The notes: generated by a model from the sequence alone, not told the origin. Counted from the stretch's first letter, positions 45,059-54,160 are shown. The stretch: 64,000 bases of DNA from UBA7332 sp051657165 (GCA_051657165.1 JBOFKD010000143.1:29986-93985); one strand, 5' to 3'. Program-made: numbers and translations.

Positions 45059-45144
45059 CCCATGCGCATCGGAAATACATCCGGTGCGCACCGGAATACA
45101 TTCCCATGCGCATCGGAATTGTATCCGATGCGCATGCGATGTAT
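45059..45144. repeat. Array of four palindromes at exact 22-bp spacing
   Basis: Four near-palindromes centred on TGCGCA start at 45059, 45081, 45103 and 45125. The second, CCGGTGCGCACCGG, is perfect. They are separated by AT-rich 6-bp spacers (ATACAT type). Twenty-two bp is about two helical turns, so a dimeric protein could sit on one face of the DNA. The remaining DNA from 45187 to 45500 is AT-rich and has no feature I can support. Confidence 0.8.
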
Positions 45145-45500
45145 AAAGGATACAGACAAACAAACTAAATCACTCATATACCGTATTTAATCAGCGGTTT
45201 ATCCGAACAAAGATATACGGTTAAAACTTAGCTTTGCTACTTACTAATTCCTGTTTGCTACTTGCAAATACAATAAGACTCTTTTCCTCCTCTACTCTAT
45301 TGCTTTCATATTACATCATACACTTTCAGACAACAAACAATCATAACCAACTACTTTTCAGCAATATAAATACAGCCAAGGCTTATAAAAGATGAGCGTA
45401 CCGTGTTTACCCTCTATCTTCTGCACTTCAGGGTATATAAAAAAACACAACAATTCATCTAAGATAAGATTTCCATCAAACATTACTGAACTCTTTTTCT

Positions 45501-45508
45501 TACCTTTG
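45501..45508 (+). promoter_or_regulatory. -7 promoter element for the GT4 gene
   Basis: TACCTTTG, followed by a start near 45514. It precedes the 20-bp palindrome at 45520-45539. Confidence 0.6.
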
Positions 45509-45519
45509 CAGCGAAATGC

Positions 45520-45539
45520 ATAATAGATGCATCTATTAT
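45520..45539. promoter_or_regulatory. Perfect 20-bp palindrome in the 5' leader
   Basis: The arms ATAATAGATG and CATCTATTAT make a perfect 20-bp dyad. It extends to 28 bp (45516-45543) with one mismatch pair. It sits just after the predicted transcript start and 20 bases before the ATG, as an operator or RNA hairpin would. Confidence 0.55.
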
Positions 45540-45559
45540 ACATATTAGATTTACGAACT

Positions 45560-46702
45560 ATGAAAATTGCATTTGATGCTAAACGCGCAACACATAATGG
45601 AACAGGCTTAGGCAACTACAGCCGCTTTGTTTTAAATACATTATCTGCGCATAACCCGGAAAACGAATATTTGCTTTACACTCCTTCTAAAGGAAAAGCA
45701 AACCTTCGCTCGAAAGTGAACGAAGGACTTAACATGCACTATCACTACCCTAAAGGATTGTGGAATAATTTTGGCGTGAAGTCTATCTGGCGTTCATTTG
45801 GAGTTGTTGCGTCCGTAAACAACGAAAACACGGATATCTATCACGGACTGAGCAATGAGATCCCTTTTGGCATTGGCAAAAGTGGAGTTAAATCAGTTGT
45901 GACTATTCATGATTTAATATTTCTCAGATATCCCGAATACTACAAACCGATTGATCGCGCTATTTATAAATTCAAATTTAAACGTGCTTGTCAGAAAGCG
46001 GACCGTATCATTGCCGTAAGTGAGATGACCAAACGCGATATTATCAATTTCTTTGGTATACCATCTAATAAAATTGATGTCGTGTATCAGGGTTGTGACA
46101 ATAGCTTTAAGTCAGCCGTACCTGAATCATTTAAGCCAACAATCCGCAAAATCTACGGATTACCGGAAGAGTTTATTTTATCTGTAGGAACAATCGAAGC
46201 CCGTAAGAATTTATTACTTGCCGTAAAAGCACTGAAAGCATCCGGCAAGAAGTATCATCTGGTTGCTATCGGCAAACCAACACCTTACATGGCTAAAGTA
46301 AAAGAGTTTATTCAGGAAAATAACATGGAAGATCAGGTAACCTTCCTGCACAATGTTCCTTTTGCCCATTTACCGGCAATTTATCAAATGGCATCCCTAT
46401 TCGTTTATCCTTCATTTTTCGAAGGATTCGGAATACCAGTCATTGAGGCATTGTATTCAAAAGTACCTGTTATTGCAGCTACAGGCTCATGTCTGGAAGA
46501 AGCAGGTGGCGACTATTCTGTATATGTAGATCCGGTCAATCATCTGGAAATGGCTGAAGCAATTAATGATATCTGGAATAATCCTGCCAGAAGAGAAGAG
46601 ATGATTAAGCATGGATTGGAGCATGTAAAGAAATTCGAAGAAGAAAATATTGCAATCGAACTACAAGAAGTATACAGCCGGGTTGTCGAGAAAAAAAGTT
46701 AA
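45560..46702 (+). CDS. Glycosyltransferase family 4 (GT-B)
   Basis: A 380-residue GT-B enzyme: MKIAFDAKRATHNGTGLGNYSRF at the N-terminus, VVTIHDLIFLRYPEYY, RIIAVSEMTKRDI, LSVGTIEARKNLLLAV, and the EX7E motif in FFEGFGIPVIEAL. This pattern is close to mannosyl/rhamnosyl-transferases of O-antigen clusters. Upstream in-frame codons overlap the palindromic leader, so the ATG at 45560 is chosen. Base composition is less AT-rich than the GT genes at 37-40 kb, suggesting it is an older resident. Confidence 0.9.
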   Translation: MKIAFDAKRATHNGTGLGNYSRFVLNTLSAHNPENEYLLYTPSKGKANLRSKVNEGLNMHYHYPKGLWNNFGVKSIWRSFGVVASVNNENTDIYHGLSNEIPFGIGKSGVKSVVTIHDLIFLRYPEYYKPIDRAIYKFKFKRACQKADRIIAVSEMTKRDIINFFGIPSNKIDVVYQGCDNSFKSAVPESFKPTIRKIYGLPEEFILSVGTIEARKNLLLAVKALKASGKKYHLVAIGKPTPYMAKVKEFIQENNMEDQVTFLHNVPFAHLPAIYQMASLFVYPSFFEGFGIPVIEALYSKVPVIAATGSCLEEAGGDYSVYVDPVNHLEMAEAINDIWNNPARREEMIKHGLEHVKKFEEENIAIELQEVYSRVVEKKS

Positions 46703-46801
46703 TTGCGTACCATTCGAAAGAAAGTAATATGCAAAAAAAAGACAACAGACTGCTTGATTGAATAAATATTCGAAAAACTCAAAACAGTTTTTAAGTAACA
46801 G

Positions 46802-46871
46802 AGGTAGATATTTTTCAATTTATCAAAGAAAACAGATTATTTGTTTTGATAGATTTAAAAAATATCTACCT
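46802..46871. repeat. 14-bp inverted repeat around the GT2 promoter
   Basis: AGGTAGATATTTTT (46802-46815) is exactly complementary to 46858-46871. The -33 box lies between the arms and the -7 box overlaps the right arm. Confidence 0.7.
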
Positions 46872-46874
46872 TTG
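46845..46874 (+). promoter_or_regulatory. Promoter of the GT2 gene
   Basis: TTTG (46845-46848), 18 bases, TACCTTTG (46867-46874). The start near 46880 excludes earlier in-frame start codons and supports ATG at 46928. Confidence 0.7.
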
Positions 46875-46927
46875 ATTTGATTAATAACGCATGCAATAAC
46901 TCTATCTACATCAAGAAAAATACATTT

Positions 46928-47761
46928 ATGGAAAAGGCTCCGAGTGTTTCACTTTTAATTTCGACTTATAACAATACAGACTTCCTGAGACTGTGCTTAC
47001 AAAGCATTCTTACTCAAACCGTAAAACCTACAGAGATAGTTATTGCCGATGATGGTTCAACATCCGAAACGTATCAGGAGATTAAGAAATTCAGATCCGA
47101 AACCGATATTCCGGTTAAACACATCTGGCAGGAAGACAAAGGCTTTCAGCTGAGCCGCATCCGCAACATAGCTGTTGCTGCTGCTTCGGGAGAATATATC
47201 ATTCAGATTGACGGTGATATTATTATGCATGAAGCCTTTATTGAAGATCACCTGCATTTTGCCTTAAAAGGGGCATTACTTCAGGGCTCAAGGGTTAAAC
47301 TCGGAGCTAAATACACCAATAAGCTTATTAAAAACGGACTTTCCCGGATCTCTTTTTTCACATTTGATATTTCGCGCAGAGAAAATATGATCCGAAGCAT
47401 TGCTCTCGGCTCTTTTTTACTGAAAAGATACAGAAATCCATACCCTGTTCATTATGCACGCGGGGCTAACATGTCATTCTTTAAATCAGATTTTATTGCC
47501 GTGAATGGTTATGATGAAAGCTTTACGGGATGGGGACATGAAGATAGCGACCTGACTTTAAGAATGATGAATTACGGTTGTCAGAAACATTATGCGAAAT
47601 TTTGCTGTGTTGCCTTCCATTTGTACCACAAAGAGGGTACAAGATCCAATGAAAGTATCAATAAAGAGAAAATGCTCAGACATGCCCGTGAAAACAAAAT
47701 ACATTGCACACACGGTATATCTGCACATATGAATGAGGTAGAAAAATATATCCTCATATAA
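46928..47761 (+). CDS. Glycosyltransferase family 2 with galactosyltransferase-type C-terminus
   Basis: A 277-residue GT-A enzyme: VSLLISTYNNTDFLRLCLQS, EIVIADDGSTSET, the metal-binding DGD in IQIDGDIIM, and the C-terminal motif GYDESFTGWGHEDSDL. This last motif is the acceptor/donor-binding segment of the GT7/GalT-C domain in bacterial polysaccharide synthases. It probably adds a hexose or N-acetylhexosamine to LPS core or capsule. It is monocistronic with its own promoter, convergent with the kinase gene that follows. Confidence 0.9.
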   Translation: MEKAPSVSLLISTYNNTDFLRLCLQSILTQTVKPTEIVIADDGSTSETYQEIKKFRSETDIPVKHIWQEDKGFQLSRIRNIAVAAASGEYIIQIDGDIIMHEAFIEDHLHFALKGALLQGSRVKLGAKYTNKLIKNGLSRISFFTFDISRRENMIRSIALGSFLLKRYRNPYPVHYARGANMSFFKSDFIAVNGYDESFTGWGHEDSDLTLRMMNYGCQKHYAKFCCVAFHLYHKEGTRSNESINKEKMLRHARENKIHCTHGISAHMNEVEKYILI

Positions 47762-47798
47762 TCCCTGTTTACAGAATGATTATATGAGGATAGTATTA

Positions 47799-48743
47799 TT
47801 ATCTTTTCGTGTAGTTATTCTCCCGGAGTAAAACTCCTCTTACATCCGAAGGCTGTATATATTTCAGATAAAGCCCCGATTCTAACTGATACAACTTTTC
47901 ACGCACCGGACCCGACAACGAGAGCTTACGCAATCCATGTACCAGCCGGTACATCTGAACAGGCCCGCAGAAAGCTTTGAAGCTTCCATAATATCTTTTC
48001 ATTTCCTTTCTTGCAAAGGAATACGTTTTGAAACGAAAAAAATCATCGCTGTATTTATTAATCTGCTCAACACATTCCTGTGTATCCCAGCCCCGGCATT
48101 CAGCATACATTTCGGCCAGCTCAGTCGATACCTTCTGACTTCGTGCCAGACGGGCAAAATTCATAAAAGCTGTTTTCTGATCAATCTTACAGATCTTTAG
48201 CCGGTTTATATCAATAATCGTAAACTTATTTATTCCCTCATGCTTTTCCAGCAAGATATTTCCGGGTGACAAGTCAAGATGCAATACATCCGAACGGTGC
48301 AACTCTGCAATGAAACGAACCATATCGCGCAACATCTGCTTGTCCTCCGTCTCACCACACATATACGGAGCCACGACCTTTGCCTCCTTCCGGTAAATAC
48401 TTATGTAATAACTCCGGCTTAGCAAAGCATTCTTATATTCATTTATATAAGCGATCGGAACAGGTGTATCAACCCCTCTTTTCAATAGATCCAGAGCATA
48501 AAGATAAGATCTCTGAGCCTTTGACTCTCTGAAGAATGAATAGGCTATCTTATTAATAATATGCGGTTTCTTAAAACTCTTCACAACAATATCCAGTCCG
48601 TTAATATGATATACCTTTAGCATATTACGGCCTTCATAGATTGTTTCTCCTTCTTTCTCAAACCTATCAGTCAGTTCCGAAACAAATGATCTGAAAGATT
48701 CAAATTCCGGGTTTATTACTATATCTAAACGTGAATTATTCAT
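47799..48743 (-). CDS. LPS-core sugar kinase (KdkA/InaA/RfaP-like)
   Basis: A 314-residue protein-kinase-fold enzyme. After an N-terminal lobe with VVKSFKKPH (probable ATP-binding Lys), the catalytic loop is HLDLSPGNILL. The metal-binding DFG position reads IIDINR. This pattern is shared by Kdo kinase KdkA, heptose kinase RfaP and InaA. It likely phosphorylates Kdo or another inner-core sugar of lipid A-core on the cytoplasmic face. Its position next to glycosyltransferases supports that. A role in lipid A-core stability is inference. Confidence 0.8.
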   Translation of the reverse strand: MNNSRLDIVINPEFESFRSFVSELTDRFEKEGETIYEGRNMLKVYHINGLDIVVKSFKKPHIINKIAYSFFRESKAQRSYLYALDLLKRGVDTPVPIAYINEYKNALLSRSYYISIYRKEAKVVAPYMCGETEDKQMLRDMVRFIAELHRSDVLHLDLSPGNILLEKHEGINKFTIIDINRLKICKIDQKTAFMNFARLARSQKVSTELAEMYAECRGWDTQECVEQINKYSDDFFRFKTYSFARKEMKRYYGSFKAFCGPVQMYRLVHGLRKLSLSGPVREKLYQLESGLYLKYIQPSDVRGVLLRENNYTKR

Positions 48744-48850
48744 TAATTAAAGTGTTATACTTCAGATATCACACCACAATGTATAGGATACAATCTGGCT
48801 GCACAATTTTAAGCTATCAAATATAAGACATTTTTCTCAGAATCTACCTC

Positions 48851-50239
48851 TTAAATGTCCTCCAGTTCTACTATCCTGTCTGAAATACGCTTATGCTCAG
48901 GGTCATGCGAGATCCATAACACCGTTGCTCCATTCTGTTTCATGTAGTTTCGTATCCATTCCAGAAGATATATTTTATGCTCCTCTCCTATTCCGGTCAA
49001 CGGTTCATCCAGCATATACAGATCCGCCGGATACAACAGAGTCAGCATAAGATTTATACGCTGTATTTCTCCACCGCTAAGCTCCGGAGAGTATTTATCC
49101 GTCAAATGATCAATCTGCATCACTTTACTGAGCTCTCTCACCTGATCTTCTGAGACCTCTACGGGTAAATACAAATCAATATGTTCCCGAATGGTCAGCC
49201 AGGGACAAAGCCGGCTTTGCTGAAACAGGACCGAAATATCTCCGCAGGTGACTGTGCCGCCAAAGTCCTTTTCAATACCGGCTATGATATCAATAAGTGT
49301 ACTTTTTCCCACACCCGAAACACCCGTCAAGAGGACTATCTCACCCTTTGATATATGCATGTTAAAGCCTTCAAATATCCTGTTCTGCTTACGTCTGAAG
49401 CTTAATTCCTGAACCGATAAGACTTTATTATTGGACTGTACTGATTTACTTCTCTTAAACACAGAGCGGCGTTTCACCGGAAACAAGCGGTGTAATTTCA
49501 CATGAAGCAGACTCTTCACCAGCATTTCAAGTGCATAAGATGCCAACAAGCTGACCAGCGTTATCGCAAATAACCACGGTACATCTACATAATTCTGAGC
49601 CTGCTTCATGGCAGCTCCCAATCCGTAGGGTACAGAAGCCAGTGCTTCACCTATAATAATAGCTCTCCATCCTAATCCCAGAGCTCCCGATATTCCGGCT
49701 ATCAGAAAGGTCTTCAGAACCGGATATTCCATATAAATAAATTTTCGGAAGACTGAAAGTTTGTATACAGAAGCCATTTCCATATGGCCCTTCTCAATAG
49801 AGCGGAAACCCGAAGTTATATTAATCACCAGTATCGGCAGCATCCCCACAAATGCAATAAACAGCGGCACCTGTTCTGACGATAACCAGATCAAAGCCAG
49901 TAATAAAAATGCAATTACCGGTGTTGTCTTCATAAAATACAGAAACGGAGCCAGCAGTTTCTCTGCAACCCGGCTTTTACAAAGCAGATAACTAACAGGT
50001 AAAGCCAGAATGAATGACAACATCAGACATTCTGCTGCCCTGAACAACGTAATGAACAGGTGTCTATAGAAGTCAGATGTTTGTGCAAGATCAAGCATAT
50101 AACTTAAAACGGTTCTGACGGATGGAAACAGGTAATCATTTCCCAGCATAAATGAGAGAATCTCCCATAATAACAGAAAGAGTCCGGCCGAGAGTACATT
50201 CCATTTCCATTGGATGACCCAATTCTTTATTCTATACAT
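48851..50239 (-). CDS. ABC transporter with permease and ATPase fused in one chain
   Basis: A 462-residue fusion. Residues about 15-265 form an integral membrane permease of the SsuC/TauC/NrtB/ThiX type with about six helices. It carries an EAA-like loop (GFRSIEKGHMEMASVY). Residues about 275-462 are an ABC ATPase: Walker A GVSGVGKST (Lys312), Q-loop LFQQSRL, signature LSGGE near 388, Walker B LYMLDEP and H-loop ISHD. The ATPase is short, about 190 residues. These importers normally use a separate permease, ATPase and periplasmic binding protein for sulfonates, nitrate, taurine or thiamin precursors. No binding-protein gene is adjacent, so the substrate is unknown. The ATG at 50239 is preferred over a TTG seven codons earlier. 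Confidence 0.88.
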   Translation of the reverse strand: MYRIKNWVIQWKWNVLSAGLFLLLWEILSFMLGNDYLFPSVRTVLSYMLDLAQTSDFYRHLFITLFRAAECLMLSFILALPVSYLLCKSRVAEKLLAPFLYFMKTTPVIAFLLLALIWLSSEQVPLFIAFVGMLPILVINITSGFRSIEKGHMEMASVYKLSVFRKFIYMEYPVLKTFLIAGISGALGLGWRAIIIGEALASVPYGLGAAMKQAQNYVDVPWLFAITLVSLLASYALEMLVKSLLHVKLHRLFPVKRRSVFKRSKSVQSNNKVLSVQELSFRRKQNRIFEGFNMHISKGEIVLLTGVSGVGKSTLIDIIAGIEKDFGGTVTCGDISVLFQQSRLCPWLTIREHIDLYLPVEVSEDQVRELSKVMQIDHLTDKYSPELSGGEIQRINLMLTLLYPADLYMLDEPLTGIGEEHKIYLLEWIRNYMKQNGATVLWISHDPEHKRISDRIVELEDI

Positions 50240-50298
50240 ATTAATCACTATTTCAGGCAAAAATAATCAAGCCTCCCCTTTCAGGAAAGCAGAAAGCA

Positions 50299-50335
50299 AA
50301 AAAAAGAGAGACTTCCGGAAAAGTCTCTCTTTTTT
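50299..50335. terminator. Terminator after the PorT-like gene
   Basis: AAAAAGAGAGACTT pairs with AAGTCTCTCTTTTT around a 6-base loop, symmetrical enough to work in both directions. It lies 71 bases past the stop at 50406 on the minus strand and upstream of the ABC gene. Confidence 0.8.
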
Positions 50336-50405
50336 GTACTGAGATCATTACTTGATTCAGATATATCCTCAGCTTCTGAATATTTCAGAAGCCATAGTCA
50401 TTTTA

Positions 50406-51203
50406 CTAATTTACTTCTTTCTTTTTAATCGGAAAGGCAAACAGATCGTAGCTTACTACGATAGAACCACGCATCTGGTGCATTTTAAATCCAAGCGGAT
50501 TCTCATTCCGTTTGAAGATATCAACAGCTCCCATAGACAGACGCAATCCGATATTCAGATTATGAAAAATCCGGCGTTCATATCCTAAAATCACACCAAT
50601 ATCCCATGATGACATAATGGAGTTAAAAGGTTGCTCTAACGGTGAATTCAATGGATTAATCTGATCACTGTCCGGATTTTTAGGTACATCCGACAGATAG
50701 CCTTTCTGTGCAATATTATTGAATTTCGGATTAATCACCCAGGCACCGTAAATACCGCACAGGACTTTATCACGACCTTCATTCCATGAATATTTCCCAT
50801 AAACCGGAATCTCCATAAACGAAAACTCCATATCCATATCGGCAATACCCGTAAACCATACATCCTGAATATCTCCCGATACATCCTTTATCTGGAATAG
50901 CTGATCTTTTACTTTGGCTCCGGCTTTAATACCAACCTGTTTGTAACAAATCTCTGTAACAACTCCCCACTGCGGATTCACATCATACCCTATTTTCAGA
51001 GCCAGTGAAGGATTTAGTTTAGGTGATACGTTTGACCCGATTTTCTCAATCGTACCAAATGTAGTCGGAATAGCCCCTCCTATATCCACCCCGATTTGCG
51101 GAGCAATATAGATATTCGGAGTAAACGGCCCTCCGTTTTGCTTAATTCTCGCAGAAAGCGGCAATGTCAGTATCAGAGACAGTGCAATCAATATCTTTTT
51201 CAT
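50406..51203 (-). CDS. PorT-like outer-membrane beta-barrel protein
   Basis: A 265-residue exported protein with signal peptide MKKILIALSLILTLPLSA, followed by alternating beta-strands. It shows FTPNIYIAPQIGVDIGG, LALKIGYDVN, FMEIPVYGKYSW and GVILGYERRI. The pattern is that of the outer-membrane beta-barrel family PF13568/PorT of Bacteroidetes, about eight strands. It stops short of a C-terminal aromatic residue and ends FAFPIKKKEVN. It is encoded 84 bases downstream of the PCMD lipoprotein on the same strand and may be its operon partner at the outer membrane. Confidence 0.75.
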   Translation of the reverse strand: MKKILIALSLILTLPLSARIKQNGGPFTPNIYIAPQIGVDIGGAIPTTFGTIEKIGSNVSPKLNPSLALKIGYDVNPQWGVVTEICYKQVGIKAGAKVKDQLFQIKDVSGDIQDVWFTGIADMDMEFSFMEIPVYGKYSWNEGRDKVLCGIYGAWVINPKFNNIAQKGYLSDVPKNPDSDQINPLNSPLEQPFNSIMSSWDIGVILGYERRIFHNLNIGLRLSMGAVDIFKRNENPLGFKMHQMRGSIVVSYDLFAFPIKKKEVN

Positions 51204-51286
51204 TTACGTTCAATTTTAGTGGATTAACACCTGAGTATATCCTGTCCGGCATATACTCAGGCTTATTTTATTATCCCGATAGCTGA

Positions 51287-53989
51287 CTATCTGTATTTAA
51301 TGACAATATTTGAACCCGTTGGCGTTTCCGGATAAATAAGTCTGACATTATCAACCAACAACACACTACCATCAGCACCGATAAACTGATCTCCTTTTGA
51401 ACTTGATGCCATAGATATTGAAAAGTGCGTTACTGCATTAATACTTGGTGTATATGAGATCGGTACAGCTACGTTCTCCCATCCGTCTGTTGTCGTGAAG
51501 ATAAATTTACCTGCACCCAACACCTCCACATTTGGCGTTGCCACACCATGATATTCAAAAGGCTGTGACGGATCGCCTTTCCAGCGCAAAGCTTCCACTA
51601 TTACTGAAGCTGAATCCACTTCGCCTGTAACCGGATAAAACTGATTATTCTCTGATTTCTCCAGATTAGCCCCTCTTCTGTAATTCACATCAATGAACAT
51701 TTTGCTTGGTCGTTGAGTGAATGGTGTTCCAAACCAGGTCATCTGACGAGGATTGTTTTTATCTGAAATATTGAATTTAAACTCACCCAGGAATAAAGAT
51801 CCTGCTGCGATTTCTTTTACAATACTGTTGATTTTCTTCGTTGTCATCTGTGCCGAGAATCTGCCTTCTGTGGCATTATCAGACCTAACCGTTCCGGTAA
51901 AGAATGTATTATTCCCCGTAGCCCATGAGTTTACTCCCGGATAAATAGTTTTATCATTCTCCCATCTTTCGAAGCTCGAATTATCAATCTGAGGTGTATA
52001 GATCAGTTTGATTTTCCACTCTTTTGAAACAGAACCGTCTTCTGATGTGATATTCACAGAGTTCACGGAGTTCAGGTTTTCAAATGTCATTGGGAATTTA
52101 TTCGGCACATCCGTAATAGCTCCTTTTGACACATCGAAGATTGGTTTTATAATCAATGGGAAGTTATTCACTCCGCTTGCCACCTGAAAATAAACGATAC
52201 GGTTCTGAGTATCCATAAAGTATTCTGAAGAAATTCTTACGTTCGTAGGTTCATCTACAAAAGTAATTCCATTCAGATCTGCCTGATTATTCAGATTTCC
52301 GCTCGATTTTAAAAGTAAATTCCATTTAACGGTTGTTCCGTCTTCAGCTCTTACATCAAAAGACTGAATGGCATTTGCATCCGTAAATTCAATCCAGTTT
52401 TCCGGATTAAAGCCGGGATTACTTTCCGTCGGAATAATCAGACTATAAGGTGATGTACGAATCGTAGCCTTCACTTTCAGCGGGAAATCCCAGGCTCCTT
52501 CTTCTACAGTCATTACAATTGATTTCTTCAACTGGTCGATATAAACGATCTGACTCAGCAACATTTTATTCGTTTTCGATTCATATTGCTTGATTTCAAA
52601 AGAAGTCACCTCTGCACGGTCACTCTTATAAGCATTTTTACTTTTAGCCAGAATCATCCAGTTGGCAATGCTGCCATCCTCGGCCTCGATCTGGATAGTT
52701 ACCACTCCATCCGAATTTGCAAAAGAAAGCTGATTCGTCGGCTCAAGCACTCTCGCACCCGGCGAAACTTCAAGTTGAGTAAGTGTCACCTTCATGGCTG
52801 TTGTAAACACATTACTTACCGTCATGACTACTTTCTTTTCCAGCGGATATATCGTGAAGCCCTCAACCGTAATCCCGATAGGGAATGTTCCTTCTTTCTT
52901 CCCGTTAATAGCAGTTATGGATGCAACCGGATTCAGAGATTTAATCACTTTCACATTCCATTTACGCATCGTATTATTGATGCGGTCTATCACGTAAAAG
53001 ACATCTGTTGATTCTTCATTCTCGAAACTTAGTGTTTTCTCAGCATTCAAGCCCAATATTTCAGAGTTAGAAGAGATTAACAGCTCTTTAAACTGAATAG
53101 ATGTAGGGAATACCGCTGAATTATCGACTGAGTCTCTGATATAAACATTCAATTCACCGGTACGTACATTCCATGTACGCTCCAGCACATATTGATTCGG
53201 ATAATCTGCACCCGCAATCACATCCACCTGGTCAAAATCCACACCGTTAAGCTCTACACGCGGAGCATCCGGATCCAGTTCCTTACAGGCTGTCACAGAG
53301 ATTTCCCATTCTTTTTTATTCCCACTGGCCGATGTCACTGTTATCAGGTGAGTATCTTCAGCAGATGTGAATACAAATGGTTTAGGATCTTTCACATCAT
53401 ATCCTTCGATAGTTGCCAGATCCGAGAAACGGATAGTTGCATTTACTGTCAGCGGGAATGTTGTTTCGGCAGACAAAATCCGCACTTTTCCTTCAATCGG
53501 ATTAATTTCAGGTTTAAGACTGATTACCGACTGAGCCGGTTCAAAATTTTTAATATCAAAACTCTCAATATAGTTTCCTTCCGGAAGAGGAGTTTCTATC
53601 AGTTCGATATACCATGGTGAGGCTACACCACTTTCTGCAATAACAAAAAACTTTAAACGTTCTGATATCGTTGAAAAAACTACATCATTATTAAAGTCAA
53701 TACCTTTTGTATTACCGTCTGACGTATCAAGCTTCAGCTTCATAGACAGGGGGAACTGATATTTACCGTAAAGCACAGGTATAGAGATCGTGCGATTCTC
53801 TATGTTGATTGCCGGTTTCCCCAAGATAACTGATGATGGCGAATGAGAAGAGATTGTTACACTCTTTACAATTGCATCGTCCTTCAGACTATTTAAATCC
53901 GTACATCCTGTGTGTATTCCAAGAAACACAAACAGTGTAAAAAAGACAAATTTAAAAGTTTCAAATCCTTTAATTTTCATTGTTTTCAT
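51287..53989 (-). CDS. Surface lipoprotein with tandem beta modules and C-terminal PCMD domain
   Basis: A 900-residue lipoprotein. The signal ends HTGC (Cys29). The body holds about six related modules of roughly 90-110 residues. Each ends in a strand with the pattern AEDG-x-x-x-x-W-x-I/L: SASGNKKEWEISV, TMRKWNVKVI, AEDGSIANWMILA, AEDGTTVKWNLLL and SEDGSVSKEWKIKL. The last about 230 residues (SFERWENDKT to the end) look like the PCMD domain (putative carbohydrate metabolism, PF13201), a jelly-roll often found in Bacteroidetes glycan-related lipoproteins. A glycan- or surface-binding role is inferred. A TTG-N19-TACCTTTG promoter lies upstream. Confidence 0.8.
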   Translation of the reverse strand: MKTMKIKGFETFKFVFFTLFVFLGIHTGCTDLNSLKDDAIVKSVTISSHSPSSVILGKPAINIENRTISIPVLYGKYQFPLSMKLKLDTSDGNTKGIDFNNDVVFSTISERLKFFVIAESGVASPWYIELIETPLPEGNYIESFDIKNFEPAQSVISLKPEINPIEGKVRILSAETTFPLTVNATIRFSDLATIEGYDVKDPKPFVFTSAEDTHLITVTSASGNKKEWEISVTACKELDPDAPRVELNGVDFDQVDVIAGADYPNQYVLERTWNVRTGELNVYIRDSVDNSAVFPTSIQFKELLISSNSEILGLNAEKTLSFENEESTDVFYVIDRINNTMRKWNVKVIKSLNPVASITAINGKKEGTFPIGITVEGFTIYPLEKKVVMTVSNVFTTAMKVTLTQLEVSPGARVLEPTNQLSFANSDGVVTIQIEAEDGSIANWMILAKSKNAYKSDRAEVTSFEIKQYESKTNKMLLSQIVYIDQLKKSIVMTVEEGAWDFPLKVKATIRTSPYSLIIPTESNPGFNPENWIEFTDANAIQSFDVRAEDGTTVKWNLLLKSSGNLNNQADLNGITFVDEPTNVRISSEYFMDTQNRIVYFQVASGVNNFPLIIKPIFDVSKGAITDVPNKFPMTFENLNSVNSVNITSEDGSVSKEWKIKLIYTPQIDNSSFERWENDKTIYPGVNSWATGNNTFFTGTVRSDNATEGRFSAQMTTKKINSIVKEIAAGSLFLGEFKFNISDKNNPRQMTWFGTPFTQRPSKMFIDVNYRRGANLEKSENNQFYPVTGEVDSASVIVEALRWKGDPSQPFEYHGVATPNVEVLGAGKFIFTTTDGWENVAVPISYTPSINAVTHFSISMASSSKGDQFIGADGSVLLVDNVRLIYPETPTGSNIVIKYR

Positions 53990-54005
53990 TTTTACAAATC
54001 GACTG

Positions 54006-54035
54006 CAAAGGTAAGTAAATCAAGTAATATTACAA
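54006..54035 (-). promoter_or_regulatory. Promoter of the PCMD lipoprotein gene
   Basis: On the minus strand TTG (54035-54033), 19 bases, TACCTTTG (54013-54006), 17 bases before the ATG. Confidence 0.65.
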
Positions 54036-54100
54036 TATATTCACCCTTTATGACGATAAAAACATAAAATACACATTCATACCACTACTGGTATTAAAGC

Positions 54101-54151
54101 AAAAAAAAGAAGCTGAAGTATCCGCAAAAATGAGGCCGTCTCAACTTCTTT
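54101..54151 (-). terminator. Terminator of the Omp85-like gene
   Basis: AAAGAAG-TGA arms with one mismatch pair across about 24 bases. On the minus strand it is followed by an eight-base T run. Confidence 0.6.
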
Positions 54152-54160
54152 GTTCTACGA

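Noticed and set aside
45059..45144. CRISPR-like array
   Set aside because: Repeat cores are only about 16 bp with constant 6-bp AT spacers, and there are no cas genes.
45358..45615. Minus-strand ORF of 85 codons before the GT4 gene
   Set aside because: It overlaps the GT4 promoter, palindrome and start codon on the opposite strand, and its product has no recognisable pattern.
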